From assembly GCA_900770635.1 (NCBI GenBank), contig CAAGLB010000155.1, forward strand, positions 1 through 24,332: a DNA stretch of 24,332 bases, written 5' to 3'. Source of the stretch: an uncultured Alistipes sp. (GTDB lineage: Bacteria; Bacteroidota; Bacteroidia; Bacteroidales; Rikenellaceae). This document shows, piece after piece, positions 23,915 through 24,332 of this stretch. Numbering within the stretch: the stretch's first letter is position 1; every line of letters starts with the position of its first letter. Made by a program: the position numbers and the translations under genes. Below the pieces are notes generated by a model, which searched no databases, was not told the DNA's origin, and saw only the letters and a list, made by a program, of their open reading frames with translations.

Positions 23915-24052
23915 TCAGCGCACTATTTCTTGTCAGAAGGGGTTAGATTTGGCATATCGCAAAAGTGAGCACCCGAGGATAGTACTCAAACGTACAGCCT
24001 CGGGTGCTCAGCTTTTTGGGATAGGTCGAAGATGACCCCTTATCACAAGAAA
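23915..24052. repeat. Long-hairpin intergenic element, copy C
   Basis: The left flank TCAGCGCACTATTT matches copy A. Terminal inverted repeats at 23926-23945 and 24033-24052 agree at 17 of 20 positions. The second helix is left 23948-23960 with right 24016-24030. The central stem TGAGCACCCGAGG (23966-23978) pairs perfectly with 23998-24010, and the tip is GTAC-TCAAAC-GTAC. Loop and ends match copy B, while the stem sequence differs. It lies between the convergent DUF486 and rpmA genes, just beyond the rpmA terminator. Confidence 0.85.
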
Positions 24053-24080
24053 CAAAAAAAAGAGCACCAAACGGTACTCT
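24053..24080 (-). terminator. Terminator of rpmA
   Basis: On the minus strand AGAGTACC-GTTT-GGTGCTCT (8-bp stem, one G-U pair) is followed by a run of seven T. It is a classic intrinsic terminator 27 nt past the rpmA stop. Confidence 0.88.
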
Positions 24081-24106
24081 TTTCTCTTTTGTGCTTTTTT
24101 ATCAGC

Positions 24107-24332
24107 TTACTCAGCAAGTGGAGTAACTGAAACGTAAGACTTACCAGATGCCTTCTTGCAGAAGCCAACAGTACCGTCAACCAATGCAAAAAGTGTGTGG
24201 TCCTTACCCATACCCACGTTCTCACCTGGGTTGTGTACTGTACCGCGCTGACGAACGATAATGTTACCCGCCTTAGCGAACTGACCACCGAAAAGCTTTA
24301 CACCGAGTCGCTTGTTCTCTGACTCACGGCCG
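24107..24332 (-). CDS. rpmA: 50S ribosomal protein L27 (partial, N-terminus off the edge)
   Basis: The 75 visible residues start GRESENKRLGVKLFGGQFAKAG and continue IIVRQRGTVHNPGENVGMGKDHTLFALVDGTV, ending SYVSVTPLAE; this is L27 from just after its flexible N-terminal tail. L27 lines the peptidyl-transferase centre. Only about 10-13 N-terminal residues are missing beyond the right edge, where rplU normally lies upstream in the same operon. A strong terminator follows the stop. Confidence 0.96.
   Translation of the reverse strand, partial: GRESENKRLGVKLFGGQFAKAGNIIVRQRGTVHNPGENVGMGKDHTLFALVDGTVGFCKKASGKSYVSVTPLAE

Noticed and set aside
20941..24052. Integron attC sites (conserved ends, variable paired middle)
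   Set aside because: There is no integrase, no cassette-like ORFs between copies, and no core-site consensus; neighbouring genes are ordinary chromosomal genes.

Overview
The window comes from a Bacteroidales genome (phylum Bacteroidota), probably a gut-type obligate anaerobe. The evidence is: several promoters of the Bacteroidetes form (TTTG, about 19 nt, then TAnnTTTG) instead of -35/-10 boxes; the gene order rplM-rpsI-rpsB; lipoproteins with short lipobox signals; a lipoprotein dipeptidyl peptidase III with the HECLGH motif; and a desulfoferrodoxin. The genus cannot be fixed from sequence reading alone.

Layout. (1) 1-1607, minus strand: the ribosomal operon rplM-rpsI-rpsB (rpsB runs off the left edge), with a promoter and leader hairpin before rplM and a 247-nt structured spacer before rpsB. 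(2) 1640-9496, minus: a compact set ychF, SIMPL protein, gltX, galM, S8 protease lipoprotein, beta-sandwich/lipocalin-like lipoprotein. Gaps are 1-nt overlap to about 20 nt, and the set ends in a hairpin terminator. (3) 9497-10040: no gene. It holds three tandem copies of a ~112-bp repeat and a 126-nt imperfect palindrome. (4) 10041-12986, minus: trpS and a CLC-type anion channel with CBS domains. (5) 13159-14058, plus: oxyR, divergent from trpS, closed by a strong terminator. (6) 14356-19861, plus: rsfS-ftsH-cdsA-psd-AI-2E family permease-stand-alone riboflavin kinase, probably one operon. (7) 20031-20820, plus: thioredoxin (WCRPC) and desulfoferrodoxin. (8) 21210-23225, minus: DPP III; 23370-23738, plus: DUF486 membrane protein; 24107-24332, minus: 3' part of rpmA.

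Functionally this is mostly core metabolism: translation (S2, S9, L13, L27, GltX, TrpS, RsfS, YchF), membrane quality control and phospholipid synthesis (FtsH, CdsA, Psd), and oxidative-stress handling of an anaerobe (OxyR with both redox cysteines, superoxide reductase, thioredoxin).

The most unusual content lies between genes. Three ~130-bp long-hairpin elements (two in tandem at 20941-21205, one at 23915-24052) share terminal inverted repeats and a conserved GTAC-loop-GTAC tip. Their central 12-13 bp stems differ in sequence but remain fully paired, which is compensatory change. All three lie between convergent genes. Alongside them are the ~112-bp tandem array with a diverged relative 14 kb away, and three loci of a degenerate 9-nt G-rich tandem repeat able to form G-quadruplexes. 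I see no phage, plasmid, IS transposase, CRISPR or defence system.
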